Assembly (NCBI GenBank): GCA_021208685.1
Contig: JAJOJJ010000038.1
Location: 1 to 64,000, forward strand
Length of the DNA: 64,000 bases
Direction: 5' to 3'
DNA from: Saccharospirillaceae bacterium
Lineage (GTDB): Bacteria > Pseudomonadota > Gammaproteobacteria > Pseudomonadales > Oceanobacteraceae
Part shown: positions 35,701 to 43,803 of the stretch, piece by piece
How positions within the stretch are numbered: the first letter of the stretch is position 1
Layout of the letters: every line of letters starts with the position of its first letter
Position numbers and translations under genes: made by a program
Notes under the pieces: generated by a model
The model's database searches: none
The model's input: only the letters and a program-made list of their open reading frames with translations
Told to the model about the DNA's origin: nothing

Positions 35701-37032
35701 ATGCAGGCCCTGCTTATTTGTCCCCGCTTCCTGCCCCAGGCCCTGTCAGCACTGCTCTTGCTGGGCAGCAGTGCTCTTTATGCAGCCGATGGTGATGCCG
35801 CCGACGCCAGCGGCGATAACGGCAATCCTGTGCCGGTCAGTGCGGCGGCATTGCCGGATGAACAGCGTGCGGAAGACAGCGCTGGCGACAGCACAGAAGA
35901 TGCCGGGACAACGGACCAGAACCAGGTCCGGCGCGTTGTGCCTGATGTCACCGCGAGCCGGCATCAAGGCTTGCTGCAGTATCTGCAATTGCATGACCGT
36001 CAGTATGAAATGGTCCGGCTGGTTGCCGCTGAACGTGAATTCTATGGTCTGCTTTTGACCGAAACCCGCGGTCAGCCCCAGGGCGGAGCCTTAATCCTGC
36101 ATGATCATGGTCAGCACAGTCACTGGCCGGAAACCGTTGCCCCGCTGCGTGAATCCCTGCCACGTTATGGCTGGACAACACTGAGCATTGAGCTGCCGGA
36201 ACAGCCGCCCGCACAGCCTCCGGCACGCACGGAGGATGAAGAATACCGTGCCCGTTTCAATCCTCCAGCGGACACCCCGCCAGCGACGGATGAATCCTCA
36301 GCCGCAGAGCCATCGGCGGATAATGATGCCTCCGCTCCACCGGCAGCAGAGGCCACCGACAGTAACGGCATCACGGCGAACGAAACCACCGACAGCAACG
36401 GGGAGCAAGACAGCGCCCTCAGTACAGCCGAACCAGCACTGCCCCGGCTGAACGGCCTGCCACCCTTACCCGCCAGCGACGACACCCATACAGCACAACC
36501 TCCCGCAGCGGCTGATGCCGGCAAAGAATATCGCGAGCAAATGCTGGCCCGCATCCGTCAGGGCGTGGCTTATCTCAATCAGCGCGGGCAATTGAATATT
36601 GTGGTAATTGCCTGTGGTAACAGTGCCAACTGGGCGGTCGATTTCCTGCTGGCCCGCCGTGAGTCCCAGCCGGCAACCGCCCCCCTTGCCGCACCTGATC
36701 AGGAAAGTACCCAGCAGCGGGGGCTGGCACTGATCCTGATTGACGCCGTCGACAACACGCACGCCCCCGTGCCGCTGAATCAACATCTGACTGCACTGGA
36801 TATTCCCATGCTCGACCTGATCAGCGCACAAAGCATCAGCCCGGCCTATGCCAACCACCAGCGTGCCGGGGCGATGCGTCACAAACAACGTCAGCAATAC
36901 CAGCAAATTGCCATCCCCGCCTTTGACCTGACGTATGACGACAGCAATCCGATTGTCCGTCGCGTACGCGGCTGGCTGAAAACCAACGCCGCCGGTACAG
37001 AACTGGCAACGAAAACCACCGCAACGCCCTAG
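35701..37032 (+). CDS. DUF3530 alpha/beta-hydrolase-like exported protein
   Basis: The protein has a signal peptide (ALYAAD end), a variable acidic linker, and then hydrolase-like blocks ([64 protein letters not shown]) of the DUF3530 family. The middle carries about 115 residues of low-complexity Pro/Ala/Ser/Glu-rich sequence (roughly residues 165-280) that interrupts the fold. The nucleophile elbow reads CGNSANW rather than GxSxG, so catalysis is uncertain. The TAG stop lies in the first bases of the 334-bp element. Without the insert the frame would still stop at once (TAA). Confidence 0.75.
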   Translation: MQALLICPRFLPQALSALLLLGSSALYAADGDAADASGDNGNPVPVSAAALPDEQRAEDSAGDSTEDAGTTDQNQVRRVVPDVTASRHQGLLQYLQLHDRQYEMVRLVAAEREFYGLLLTETRGQPQGGALILHDHGQHSHWPETVAPLRESLPRYGWTTLSIELPEQPPAQPPARTEDEEYRARFNPPADTPPATDESSAAEPSADNDASAPPAAEATDSNGITANETTDSNGEQDSALSTAEPALPRLNGLPPLPASDDTHTAQPPAAADAGKEYREQMLARIRQGVAYLNQRGQLNIVVIACGNSANWAVDFLLARRESQPATAPLAAPDQESTQQRGLALILIDAVDNTHAPVPLNQHLTALDIPMLDLISAQSISPAYANHQRAGAMRHKQRQQYQQIAIPAFDLTYDDSNPIVRRVRGWLKTNAAGTELATKTTATP

Positions 37033-37363
37033 GGCCTGTCGACACTAAGTAAATCCGGCCTGCTGAGAGCCAGTTTTTCTCAGAACAAGGAGAGAGGAGT
37101 GATATTAGCGGGCTAAATGAATGACGAGCGACGATGTTATTGGGGAAAACGGGCCTCAGCCCGAAGGGTTATGGCTAAAAATTCCTCATCCTGCGTTGCT
37201 GTTCGTTCGCTTAACCCGTTACCAATCTGTCTGGAACAGATTGGCGTGCCAACCCCGAAGGGGTGAAGCACAGGGATGTGCTGAACATCCCACACTCTCA
37301 GCGCCTTGTCTGAGGAGTTTTTAGCCGATAACAGGCCTGTTTAATGAGTGTCGACAGGCCCTA
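37030..37363. mobile_element. 334-bp MITE-like element with 17-bp perfect terminal inverted repeats
   Basis: TAGGGCCTGTCGACACT at 37030-37046 is repeated exactly in inverse at 37347-37363 (AGTGTCGACAGGCCCTA). The outer TA on both sides may be a duplicated TA target. The interior encodes no transposase and no convincing protein. Both ends can also fold into local hairpins. A solo copy of the end hairpin is at 34133. This is the form of a miniature element mobilised by a transposase encoded elsewhere. It fills most of the gap between the DUF3530 gene and the gene at 37595; the rest, 37364-37594, contains nothing recognised. Confidence 0.75.
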
Positions 37364-37594
37364 ACAGGCTGCAGATGTTCGTTTCCGAGGCGGTCCGTGC
37401 AAGGCAAAACCCGGCGAAAAGGCGCAGTTTACAGGTGGGAAATGAGCATTTGGGGTCGGCTGTTCACACTGAAGTGGCAACGCCGACAGACAATCAACAA
37501 CCTGCCGGGGTCTGCCAAAAGCGATCTATACTGAACCTACCCTGCACAGATCCACGCAGCGTTTATCACCGCAAGCAAAATAGCGAATCCATTG

Positions 37595-38194
37595 ATGGCA
37601 ACACCAATTTTTGTTACCGCCGCCAGCATTGCGGCTGAACTGCATCAGGCCATGCTGGAAGCCAAAGGGCTTGCATTAACGGCCAAAAATGCCCGGGCAC
37701 TGGCGGTGCGCGCCGGTTCCAAAACGGTGGGATTCAAAGCCATCACGCATTTTATTGATGAGCTGGCGACCGATATCATCCGCCAGTCGCAATACATTAA
37801 CGGCGTTTCTGAGCACCTCTCTCACAATGCCGTAGCCCTCTGGCGTGCCACCACGGCCGCCGAAAAATTCGACTGGATTGCAACCCAGCACAGCGACAAC
37901 ATCGCTTCCCTGCACAGCGCAATACATACCTGTTACCAGCAACGCGAAGCGCTGTCGCACACCCTGGGACGGGGTTTACAGGAATTAGAGCAACAGTTGG
38001 AAGAAGGCGATAAACACATCCGCACCGCCAACCTGATTGCCACCTCCAGCAAAGTCGAAGCAGCATCTGCCGGCGATTTCCGCAATCAGCTGGAAGTTAT
38101 TGCACAAAATATTACCGATACCGCCGATAAAATCCGTGCTCATCTCAGCCAGGCCAGACGTCTGCTCGGACAACGGCAAAAACATAAACCCTGA
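37595..38194 (+). CDS. Small soluble chemoreceptor-hairpin-like protein, putative
   Basis: The 199-residue protein is almost wholly helical, without membrane segments or a sensor domain. Two segments resemble the conserved chemoreceptor signalling region: residues 29-60 (LTAKNARALAVRAGSKTVGF ... DELA) and 148-172 (IATSSKVEAASAGDFRNQL ... VIA). Both follow the A..E/RAAxAG...GF pattern. The tip does not match a full-length receptor, so CheA/CheW contact is unproven. The next gene, 36 bp downstream, encodes a diiron-type MBL protein, recalling the receptor/ODP pair of Treponema. An adjacent TTG at 37592 is an alternative start. Confidence 0.5.
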   Translation: MATPIFVTAASIAAELHQAMLEAKGLALTAKNARALAVRAGSKTVGFKAITHFIDELATDIIRQSQYINGVSEHLSHNAVALWRATTAAEKFDWIATQHSDNIASLHSAIHTCYQQREALSHTLGRGLQELEQQLEEGDKHIRTANLIATSSKVEAASAGDFRNQLEVIAQNITDTADKIRAHLSQARRLLGQRQKHKP

Positions 38195-38230
38195 TCCCGA
38201 TGACGGACCATAAGCCCCGGAAAAAACACG

Positions 38231-38968
38231 ATGCTGGCAACCACACTGTATGAAAATGGCGACCACCGCTGGATAATGTTCGGCCGCGACCCAAACAAAG
38301 CGGAAGGAATTATTGATACCAACCAATATATGATTCAAAGCGGTGATCAGGCTATTTTGCTTGATCCGGGCGGTATTGAGTTATTTGCACCAATGCTTTC
38401 TGCGGTATTAAAGTTTGTCCCCGCGCAGCAGATTACCCATTTATTTGCCTCGCATCAGGACCCGGATATTATTTCTTCTCTCGGCTTATGGGATCAGGCT
38501 TTACCCAATGCAAAACTCTACTCACCCTGGCTGTGGGAAAGTTTTATCCGTCATTTTGGCATGGAAAAAATCGAGTTCTGCGCCATTCCGGATGAAGGCA
38601 TGACCATCAATATAGGCCGGATTCAACTGCAGTTTATTCCTGCGCATTATCTGCATTCGTCCGGTAACTTTCATGTGTATGACCCGCAGGCAAAGATATT
38701 AATGAGCGGTGATGTCGGCGCAGCACTGGAATCAACCGATGCCCCCCTGTGGGTCGACACCATGAATATTCATATTCCTAAAATGCGCAAATTCCACCAG
38801 CGCTGGATGCCATCAAACGACGCCAAGCTGGACTGGATAAGACGCGTCCGCCAATTGGACATTCAGATTATGGCACCGCAACACGGACGGCTTTTCCGCC
38901 CGCCTCAGGTGCAGGAATTTTTTAACTGGTTTGAAGACCTGCCGGTAGGCATCGCCATTAAACGCTGA
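38231..38968 (+). CDS. ODP-like oxygen-binding diiron protein (MBL fold), putative
   Basis: This 245-residue metallo-beta-lactamase-fold protein resembles the oxygen-sensing diiron domain proteins related to flavodiiron enzymes. The expected metal ligands are His75, Asp77 and Asp79 (SHQDPD), His142 (LHSSGNF), Asp161 (SGDVGAAL) and His218 (PQHGRLF). The flavodiiron ligand after the second Asp is Ile here, as expected for a modified site. There is no flavodoxin domain. The gene follows the chemoreceptor-like gene by 36 bp, in an apparent operon. A hydrolase role is the alternative. Confidence 0.62.
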   Translation: MLATTLYENGDHRWIMFGRDPNKAEGIIDTNQYMIQSGDQAILLDPGGIELFAPMLSAVLKFVPAQQITHLFASHQDPDIISSLGLWDQALPNAKLYSPWLWESFIRHFGMEKIEFCAIPDEGMTINIGRIQLQFIPAHYLHSSGNFHVYDPQAKILMSGDVGAALESTDAPLWVDTMNIHIPKMRKFHQRWMPSNDAKLDWIRRVRQLDIQIMAPQHGRLFRPPQVQEFFNWFEDLPVGIAIKR

Positions 38969-39011
38969 ACAGAAAAGGCATTGCCCGCACACTTTGGGCG
39001 TAGGTTTCAGT

Positions 39012-39082
39012 GTAGGAGCGGGCCATGCCCGCGAATCGTGGTCGCAAGACCTGCGGTTAGCGCGACTGAAAGTCGCTCCCAC
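39012..39082. repeat. Pair of REP-like palindromes
   Basis: GTAGGAGCGGGCCATGCCCGCGA (39012-39034) is identical to the unit at 63068-63090. A second, different unit, GCGCGACTGAAAGTCGCTCCCAC, follows inverted at 39060-39082. Facing palindromes about 25 bp apart are the REPIN/BIME arrangement. They lie between the convergent ODP-like gene and ampE. Confidence 0.75.
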
Positions 39083-39119
39083 GTCAATAAACTCGCTGTG
39101 ATCACAACAGCAACCTCGC

Positions 39120-39995
39120 CTACAACACCCAACCTCCGATGGTAGCCGCCGCAATCATCACCATCCAGACAGAGACACTGCGTAAATGCAATTGCTGCCA
39201 CTCTTCCAACTCCTGCGCAGCCGCCTCACCATCATCAGCCACACTGTGCCACTCACGCTGCTCACCATTATTGGATAACGCACTGCTGGCGACCGAGAAC
39301 AAAACATCCGCCCCGCTCGCATTCAATTGCCATAAATAACCTTGCCATACCGGTAAAGCGCGCATGAAATTACCCGCGAGGCCATAAGTGAGCCCTAACA
39401 GACGCACCGGAATCCACTCCAGCCAGTGCAGATATCGCCATGCCTGCTGATCACAATCGCTGGCTCGCGCATACTGCACACTGAACCAGGCCAGTAATAC
39501 CCCGGCAACATCGGCAACCATGTACCAGAACACCATCAGGAAAAAATATTCAAACCAGCGATGCAATAACGCTTTAATAACCTGTTCATTCATCTGCCCG
39601 GTATCTTCTGTAACGCTGACTTCGGGCACGGCCAGATATTTTTCTGCGCAATGATAGGCGCCCTGAGTATCACCCTGCCGTAAATCTTCACGGTATTCCT
39701 GCAAATGGCGTTCAATGCCAATATGCGACAGGACATACAGCAGCAACAGAATTTCCAGCGTAAAGCTGATTAATCCCCAGACAAACTGTTCGAGATACCA
39801 GAAACCCGATGCCAGTAGCATGACCGGTAACATAACAACCACGGCGTATTTAATATGGCGCGGTAACGCCTGAAAAAATCCACGCGGCAACCAGACACTG
39901 AGCCAGTGAGCAAAGGTTCTGCTGCGGGTACTGCGTTGTGGCAGCGGCAACTGCGATTGCAGAACCAGCGCTATAAAAACAATCAGAAATTTCAT
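39120..39995 (-). CDS. ampE: AmpE-like inner-membrane regulator
   Basis: The 291-residue protein has about five membrane segments, starting MKFLIVFIALVLQ and including the conserved HWLEWIPVRLLGLTYGLAGNF. It matches AmpE, encoded with AmpD and connected to beta-lactamase induction, though its own activity is not settled. It lies nine bases after ampD. Length is near the usual 284. Confidence 0.88.
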   Translation of the reverse strand: MKFLIVFIALVLQSQLPLPQRSTRSRTFAHWLSVWLPRGFFQALPRHIKYAVVVMLPVMLLASGFWYLEQFVWGLISFTLEILLLLYVLSHIGIERHLQEYREDLRQGDTQGAYHCAEKYLAVPEVSVTEDTGQMNEQVIKALLHRWFEYFFLMVFWYMVADVAGVLLAWFSVQYARASDCDQQAWRYLHWLEWIPVRLLGLTYGLAGNFMRALPVWQGYLWQLNASGADVLFSVASSALSNNGEQREWHSVADDGEAAAQELEEWQQLHLRSVSVWMVMIAAATIGGWVL

Positions 39996-40004
39996 AACAG
40001 CCTC

Positions 40005-40562
40005 TTAATGATCAGACAAACCCAGTGTGCGGAATAAATATGGCCAGTCAAAAGCCGGCCCCGGATCGGTCTTACGCCCGGGCGCAATATGCTCGTGTCC
40101 GGTAATCCGGGTACCAATAGCCGGATAGGCAGCTTGCAGCGCACGGACAACATCGGCCAGCACATCATACTGCACAGCACCATAGGCATCGGTATCCGTA
40201 CCTTCCAGTTCAATACCTACAGAATAGTCGTTGCAGTTTTCCCTGCCTTCATAGGCCGAGTGTCCGGCATGCCAGGCTCGGTCATTAAAATTCACAAACT
40301 GCGTGACCCTGCCATCGCGCTCTATCAATAAATGACTGGACACCCGTAATGAAGCGATTTCTGCAAAGTACGGATGTTCATCTGCCGGTAATTCATTCTG
40401 AAAAAAACGCTGCACATAACCGCCACCAAACTGACCCGGCGGCAGGCTGATATTGTGAATCACCAGCAAGCTGATTTCACCGTCGGAGCCCGGTGGACGC
40501 GGGCCAAAATTGGGGGAAGGACACCAATGAGCATGATCCAGACGTCCTTTACTTACCTGCAT
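40005..40562 (-). CDS. ampD: 1,6-anhydro-N-acetylmuramyl-L-alanine amidase AmpD
   Basis: AmpD is a cytoplasmic zinc amidase that cleaves the stem peptide from recycled anhydro-muropeptides and so keeps AmpR-dependent beta-lactamase expression low. The zinc motifs are present: VIHNISLP (His36), the HE in TGHEHIAPGRKTDPGPAFDW, and the final Asp in that block. CPSPNFGPRP at the N-terminus is typical. It is 185 residues, starts at ATG 40562, and is followed by ampE. The adjacent nadC gene on the other strand is a common neighbour. Confidence 0.95.
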   Translation of the reverse strand: MQVSKGRLDHAHWCPSPNFGPRPPGSDGEISLLVIHNISLPPGQFGGGYVQRFFQNELPADEHPYFAEIASLRVSSHLLIERDGRVTQFVNFNDRAWHAGHSAYEGRENCNDYSVGIELEGTDTDAYGAVQYDVLADVVRALQAAYPAIGTRITGHEHIAPGRKTDPGPAFDWPYLFRTLGLSDH

Positions 40563-40693
40563 TCCAACACCTTCTGTATGCGTTGAACAAAGTCGACACC
40601 TTAGCGGTTTTTAATGTAGCCGTCAGTTTGGCAGCTCCGGCGACAACCTTTATAGTGGCCGCTGACACAAAATGACAAATAAGAGAGAACGGG

Positions 40694-42076
40694 ATGCTGG
40701 AGTTTATTAAGACCATCAATGGCTGGGCCTGGGGAGCACCGATGCTGCTTCTTATCGGCATGACCGGCCTGTATCTGACACTTGGCCTGAAAGCCTACCC
40801 GATCCTGAACATCAAACGGGGTTTTGTTTATCTGTGGGTCAACCGCGAAGGCAAAGGTCAGGGCGAGATTTCCGGTTTCAATGCCCTGATGACCTCACTG
40901 TCCGCCACCATAGGCACCGGAAATATTGCCGGAGTAGCCACCGCCATCGCCTCCGGCGGGCCAGGCGCACTGTTCTGGATGTGGCTGATTGCCCTGCTGG
41001 GCATGGCCACCAAATACGCTGAGGCTGTACTGGCCGTTCATTACCGCGAACGCAACGAGCAGGGCCATTATGTCGGCGGTCCGATGTACTACATCCGCAA
41101 TGGTCTGGGCCCGAAATTCCGCTGGATGGCCTTAGTGTTCGCATTCTTCGGCATGCTGGCAGGCTTTGGTATCGGTAACGGCGTGCAGGCCAACTCCGTG
41201 GCCGATGCTCTGCACGGTGGTTTCGGTATTCCCGAATGGATAACCGGCGTGGCCATTGCCGTTCTTGTTGGCATGGTTCTGCTGGGCGGCATCCGCCGTA
41301 TTTCCGAAGTCGCCGGTAAGCTCGTTCCTTTTATGGCGATTGCCTACATTCTTGGCGGTCTGGTGCTGTTGCTGATCTTTGCCGACCGGGTTCCGCAGGC
41401 CATAGAGCTGATTCTCTATCACGCCTTTAACCCAACCGCAGCCGTCGGCGGTTTTGCCGGAGCAGCAGTCTGGGCCGCCATCCGCTTTGGTGTGGCCCGC
41501 GGTGTATTTTCTAACGAAGCAGGCTTAGGCAGCGCACCGATCGCTCATGCCGCCGCCCAGACAGACAATCCGGTGCGTCAGGGCAGCATTGCCATGCTGG
41601 GTACTTTTATCGACACCATTATTATCTGCACCATCACCGGCCTGGTCATCGTCGCCTCCGGTGCCTGGCAGCTGTGCCCGCCGGAAATTGCCGAGTGTAT
41701 TCCCGGCAAAGGCTTAAGTGGTGCCAACCTCACGTCGGCAGCCTTTGCCCTCGGCTTGCCCGGCATCGGCAACTATATCGTGACACTTGGGCTGGCGATT
41801 TTTGCCTTCACCACCATTATCGGCTGGTCATTTTATGGAGAAAAATGCACAGAGTACCTGTTCGGTGTAAAATCCGTGCCCATTTTCCGGATCATCTGGG
41901 TTTTGGCCATTCCGATCGGTGCGACACGTGAACTCGACGTTGCCTGGCTGATTGCCGACACCCTCAATGCACTGATGGCGCTGCCAAACCTGATCGCCCT
42001 GCTACTGCTGAGTCCGGTCGTCTTCAAGCTGACAAAGAGTTTCTTACACCATGGATCTGAGCCTGCATCAAAATGA
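40694..42076 (+). CDS. Sodium:alanine symporter (AGCS family)
   Basis: The 460-residue protein has about ten membrane helices and the AGCS signature [20 protein letters not shown]. It also has [15 protein letters not shown], the [12 protein letters not shown] motif and [17 protein letters not shown]. It imports alanine or glycine with sodium. Its 3' end overlaps the nadC start by 26 bases in another frame, which is more than the usual four-base overlap. GAGAGAACGGG precedes the ATG. Confidence 0.92.
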   Translation: MLEFIKTINGWAWGAPMLLLIGMTGLYLTLGLKAYPILNIKRGFVYLWVNREGKGQGEISGFNALMTSLSATIGTGNIAGVATAIASGGPGALFWMWLIALLGMATKYAEAVLAVHYRERNEQGHYVGGPMYYIRNGLGPKFRWMALVFAFFGMLAGFGIGNGVQANSVADALHGGFGIPEWITGVAIAVLVGMVLLGGIRRISEVAGKLVPFMAIAYILGGLVLLLIFADRVPQAIELILYHAFNPTAAVGGFAGAAVWAAIRFGVARGVFSNEAGLGSAPIAHAAAQTDNPVRQGSIAMLGTFIDTIIICTITGLVIVASGAWQLCPPEIAECIPGKGLSGANLTSAAFALGLPGIGNYIVTLGLAIFAFTTIIGWSFYGEKCTEYLFGVKSVPIFRIIWVLAIPIGATRELDVAWLIADTLNALMALPNLIALLLLSPVVFKLTKSFLHHGSEPASK

Positions 42077-42911
42077 TATCGCCACCATCGTTGCCCGTGC
42101 ACTGGAAGAAGATGTAGGCAGCGGCGACATCACCGCCCGCCTGATCCCGGCGGCTCAGCAAGCCAGAGCGCGCATCATTTCCCGTGAGCGCGCCATTGTT
42201 GCCGGACGCGCCTGGGTGGACGAAGTGTTCCGCCAGCTCGATCCCGGCGTCAGCGTGATCTGGCGCGTGTCCGAAGGCCAGTGGGTTCGTCCCAACCAAA
42301 CGCTGTTCGAACTGCAGGGCAGCGCCCGCTCGCTGCTGACCGGCGAGCGCTGCGCCCTGAACTTCCTGCAAAGCCTGTCCGGCACCGCCACCCTGTGCCG
42401 CACCTATGCCGACAAAGTGACCGGCACCGGCGTGAAACTGCTCGACACCCGTAAAACCATTCCCGGCCTGCGCATTGCGCAAAAATACGCCGTGAGTGTC
42501 GGCGGCTGTTTTAACCACCGCATTGGTCTGTACGATGCTTTCCTTATCAAGGAAAACCACATCATGGCCGCTGGCGGCATCCGCGCTGCGGTCAGCCAGG
42601 CGCACAACATTGCTCCCGGCAAACCGGTTGAGGTAGAAGTGGAAACCCTGCAGCAACTGGATGAAGCCATCGACGCCGGTGCCGACATCATCATGCTCGA
42701 TAACTTTAACCCGCAACACATGCGCGTTGCCGTTGCCCACGCCAGAGAGAAAAGTCAGGGCCGCCCCAATGGCGTGGTCAAACTGGAAGCTTCAGGCGGC
42801 ATTACCGATAAAACCCTGCGTGCCTATGCCGAAACCGGCGTGGATTACATTTCCATCGGCACCCTGACCAAAGACTGCAAAGCGATTGACTTGTCGATGC
42901 GGCTGGTGTGA
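42051..42911 (+). CDS. nadC: Nicotinate-nucleotide pyrophosphorylase (quinolinate phosphoribosyltransferase)
   Basis: NadC converts quinolinate and PRPP to nicotinate mononucleotide in de novo NAD synthesis. The 286-residue sequence has the family blocks [53 protein letters not shown] and [23 protein letters not shown]. The ATG at 42051 lies inside the symporter 3' end. nadC next to ampD and pilABCD is the order found in Pseudomonas. Confidence 0.96.
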   Translation: MDLSLHQNDIATIVARALEEDVGSGDITARLIPAAQQARARIISRERAIVAGRAWVDEVFRQLDPGVSVIWRVSEGQWVRPNQTLFELQGSARSLLTGERCALNFLQSLSGTATLCRTYADKVTGTGVKLLDTRKTIPGLRIAQKYAVSVGGCFNHRIGLYDAFLIKENHIMAAGGIRAAVSQAHNIAPGKPVEVEVETLQQLDEAIDAGADIIMLDNFNPQHMRVAVAHAREKSQGRPNGVVKLEASGGITDKTLRAYAETGVDYISIGTLTKDCKAIDLSMRLV

Positions 42912-42952
42912 GGGAGAGAGTAAAGGTCAACACCCTGTTTTAGCGCGCTCAA

Positions 42953-42971
42953 AGTGACAATATTTGTCACT
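42953..42971. promoter_or_regulatory. Inverted repeat upstream of the pilA promoter, likely PilR activator site
   Basis: AGTGACAATATTTGTCACT is a perfect 8-3-8 palindrome containing TGTCAC half-sites. It is centred about 115 bp upstream of the sigma-54 promoter at 43072, the usual distance for an enhancer-binding protein. PilR of Pseudomonas binds TGTC-containing sites at pilA. No pilR gene is in the window. Confidence 0.55.
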
Positions 42972-43071
42972 CTCTGACGTGCTGGTTAATCCTCGTTCAG
43001 AAGAACCTGGAAAGCAGATCAAAAAACGTGATAAAAGCCCGGAATCAGGGCTTGCAGCGTTCAATTAAGCT

Positions 43072-43087
43072 TGGCACACTCCTCGCA
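43072..43087 (+). promoter_or_regulatory. Sigma-54 promoter of pilA
   Basis: TGGCACACTCCTCGCA contains the GG and GC dinucleotides at exactly ten bases' separation and fits TGGCAC-N5-TTGCA with one change in the -12 element. It lies 84 bp before the pilA ATG, in the position expected from other PilA systems. Confidence 0.75.
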
Positions 43088-43170
43088 CTGTCCTTAATGT
43101 GACACGGCAATTCGAAGCCTGACTCGGGTTGCCAATAACTAAAATCTCATTCGAGAGTGGAGAACACACT

Positions 43171-43665
43171 ATGAAAGCTCAAAAAGGTTTTACCCTGATT
43201 GAATTGATGATCGTTATTGCGATCATTGGTATTCTGGCTTCAGTTGCCATCCCGCAATACAAAACTTACACAACCCGTGCTCAGACTGGCCCCGAATTGG
43301 TCGGTGCTGTTCGCCCTCTTCAGCTTGCTCTGGCTGAATATGCAGCTATCGAACAAAAGCTGCCAACCAGCTCAACTGAACTCGTTCAGTGGACAACCGG
43401 TGAAGTAGCTAACTGCTTAGGCCACGTTAAAAATGTTGCCTACACATACACATCAGCTACTGCTGGGGTTATCACTGCGACAACTTATGGTGCTAGCGAT
43501 ACTCCAGATACTGCCTGCACAGGTGCGGGTCCGACTTCTGAGCCTGAAATGCAGGGTAAAACACTGGTAATTAACGTTAGTGTAAATACTAATGGCGCTG
43601 TTCGTTTTGCTGTAGATGCAACTACTAGTACAGTTCCTGCCAAGTTCCTGCCTAAAATTGGCTAA
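43171..43665 (+). CDS. pilA: Type IV major pilin PilA
   Basis: The short leader MKAQKG is followed by the N-methylated Phe and the hydrophobic segment FTLIELMIVIAIIGILASVA. Glu5 of the mature protein is present and cleavage follows Gly6. The 164-residue protein has an alanine/threonine-rich globular domain with two cysteines (NCLGH, DTACTG) likely forming the C-terminal disulfide loop. The coding sequence is visibly more AT-rich than its neighbours, as pilin genes often are. A longer frame from 43129 was rejected. A strong terminator follows. Confidence 0.95.
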   Translation: MKAQKGFTLIELMIVIAIIGILASVAIPQYKTYTTRAQTGPELVGAVRPLQLALAEYAAIEQKLPTSSTELVQWTTGEVANCLGHVKNVAYTYTSATAGVITATTYGASDTPDTACTGAGPTSEPEMQGKTLVINVSVNTNGAVRFAVDATTSTVPAKFLPKIG

Positions 43666-43685
43666 TTAACCAATCGGCAGCCATT

Positions 43686-43714
43686 AAAAGCACCCTTTAG
43701 TGGGTGCTTTTTTG
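43686..43714 (+). terminator. Intrinsic terminator after pilA
   Basis: AAAAGCACCC pairs with GGGTGCTTTT around a six-base loop, followed by TTTTTT. It should stop most transcripts so that pilin is made in excess over the pilBCD products. Confidence 0.9.
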
Positions 43715-43803
43715 TTTTTAGCGTAAACAAACAGAACTGGTAGATTACCTCACCCTCTGTTATGTTTTCGTGCAAAAAACATTATGCCTTTGGGGAAATC
43801 TCT

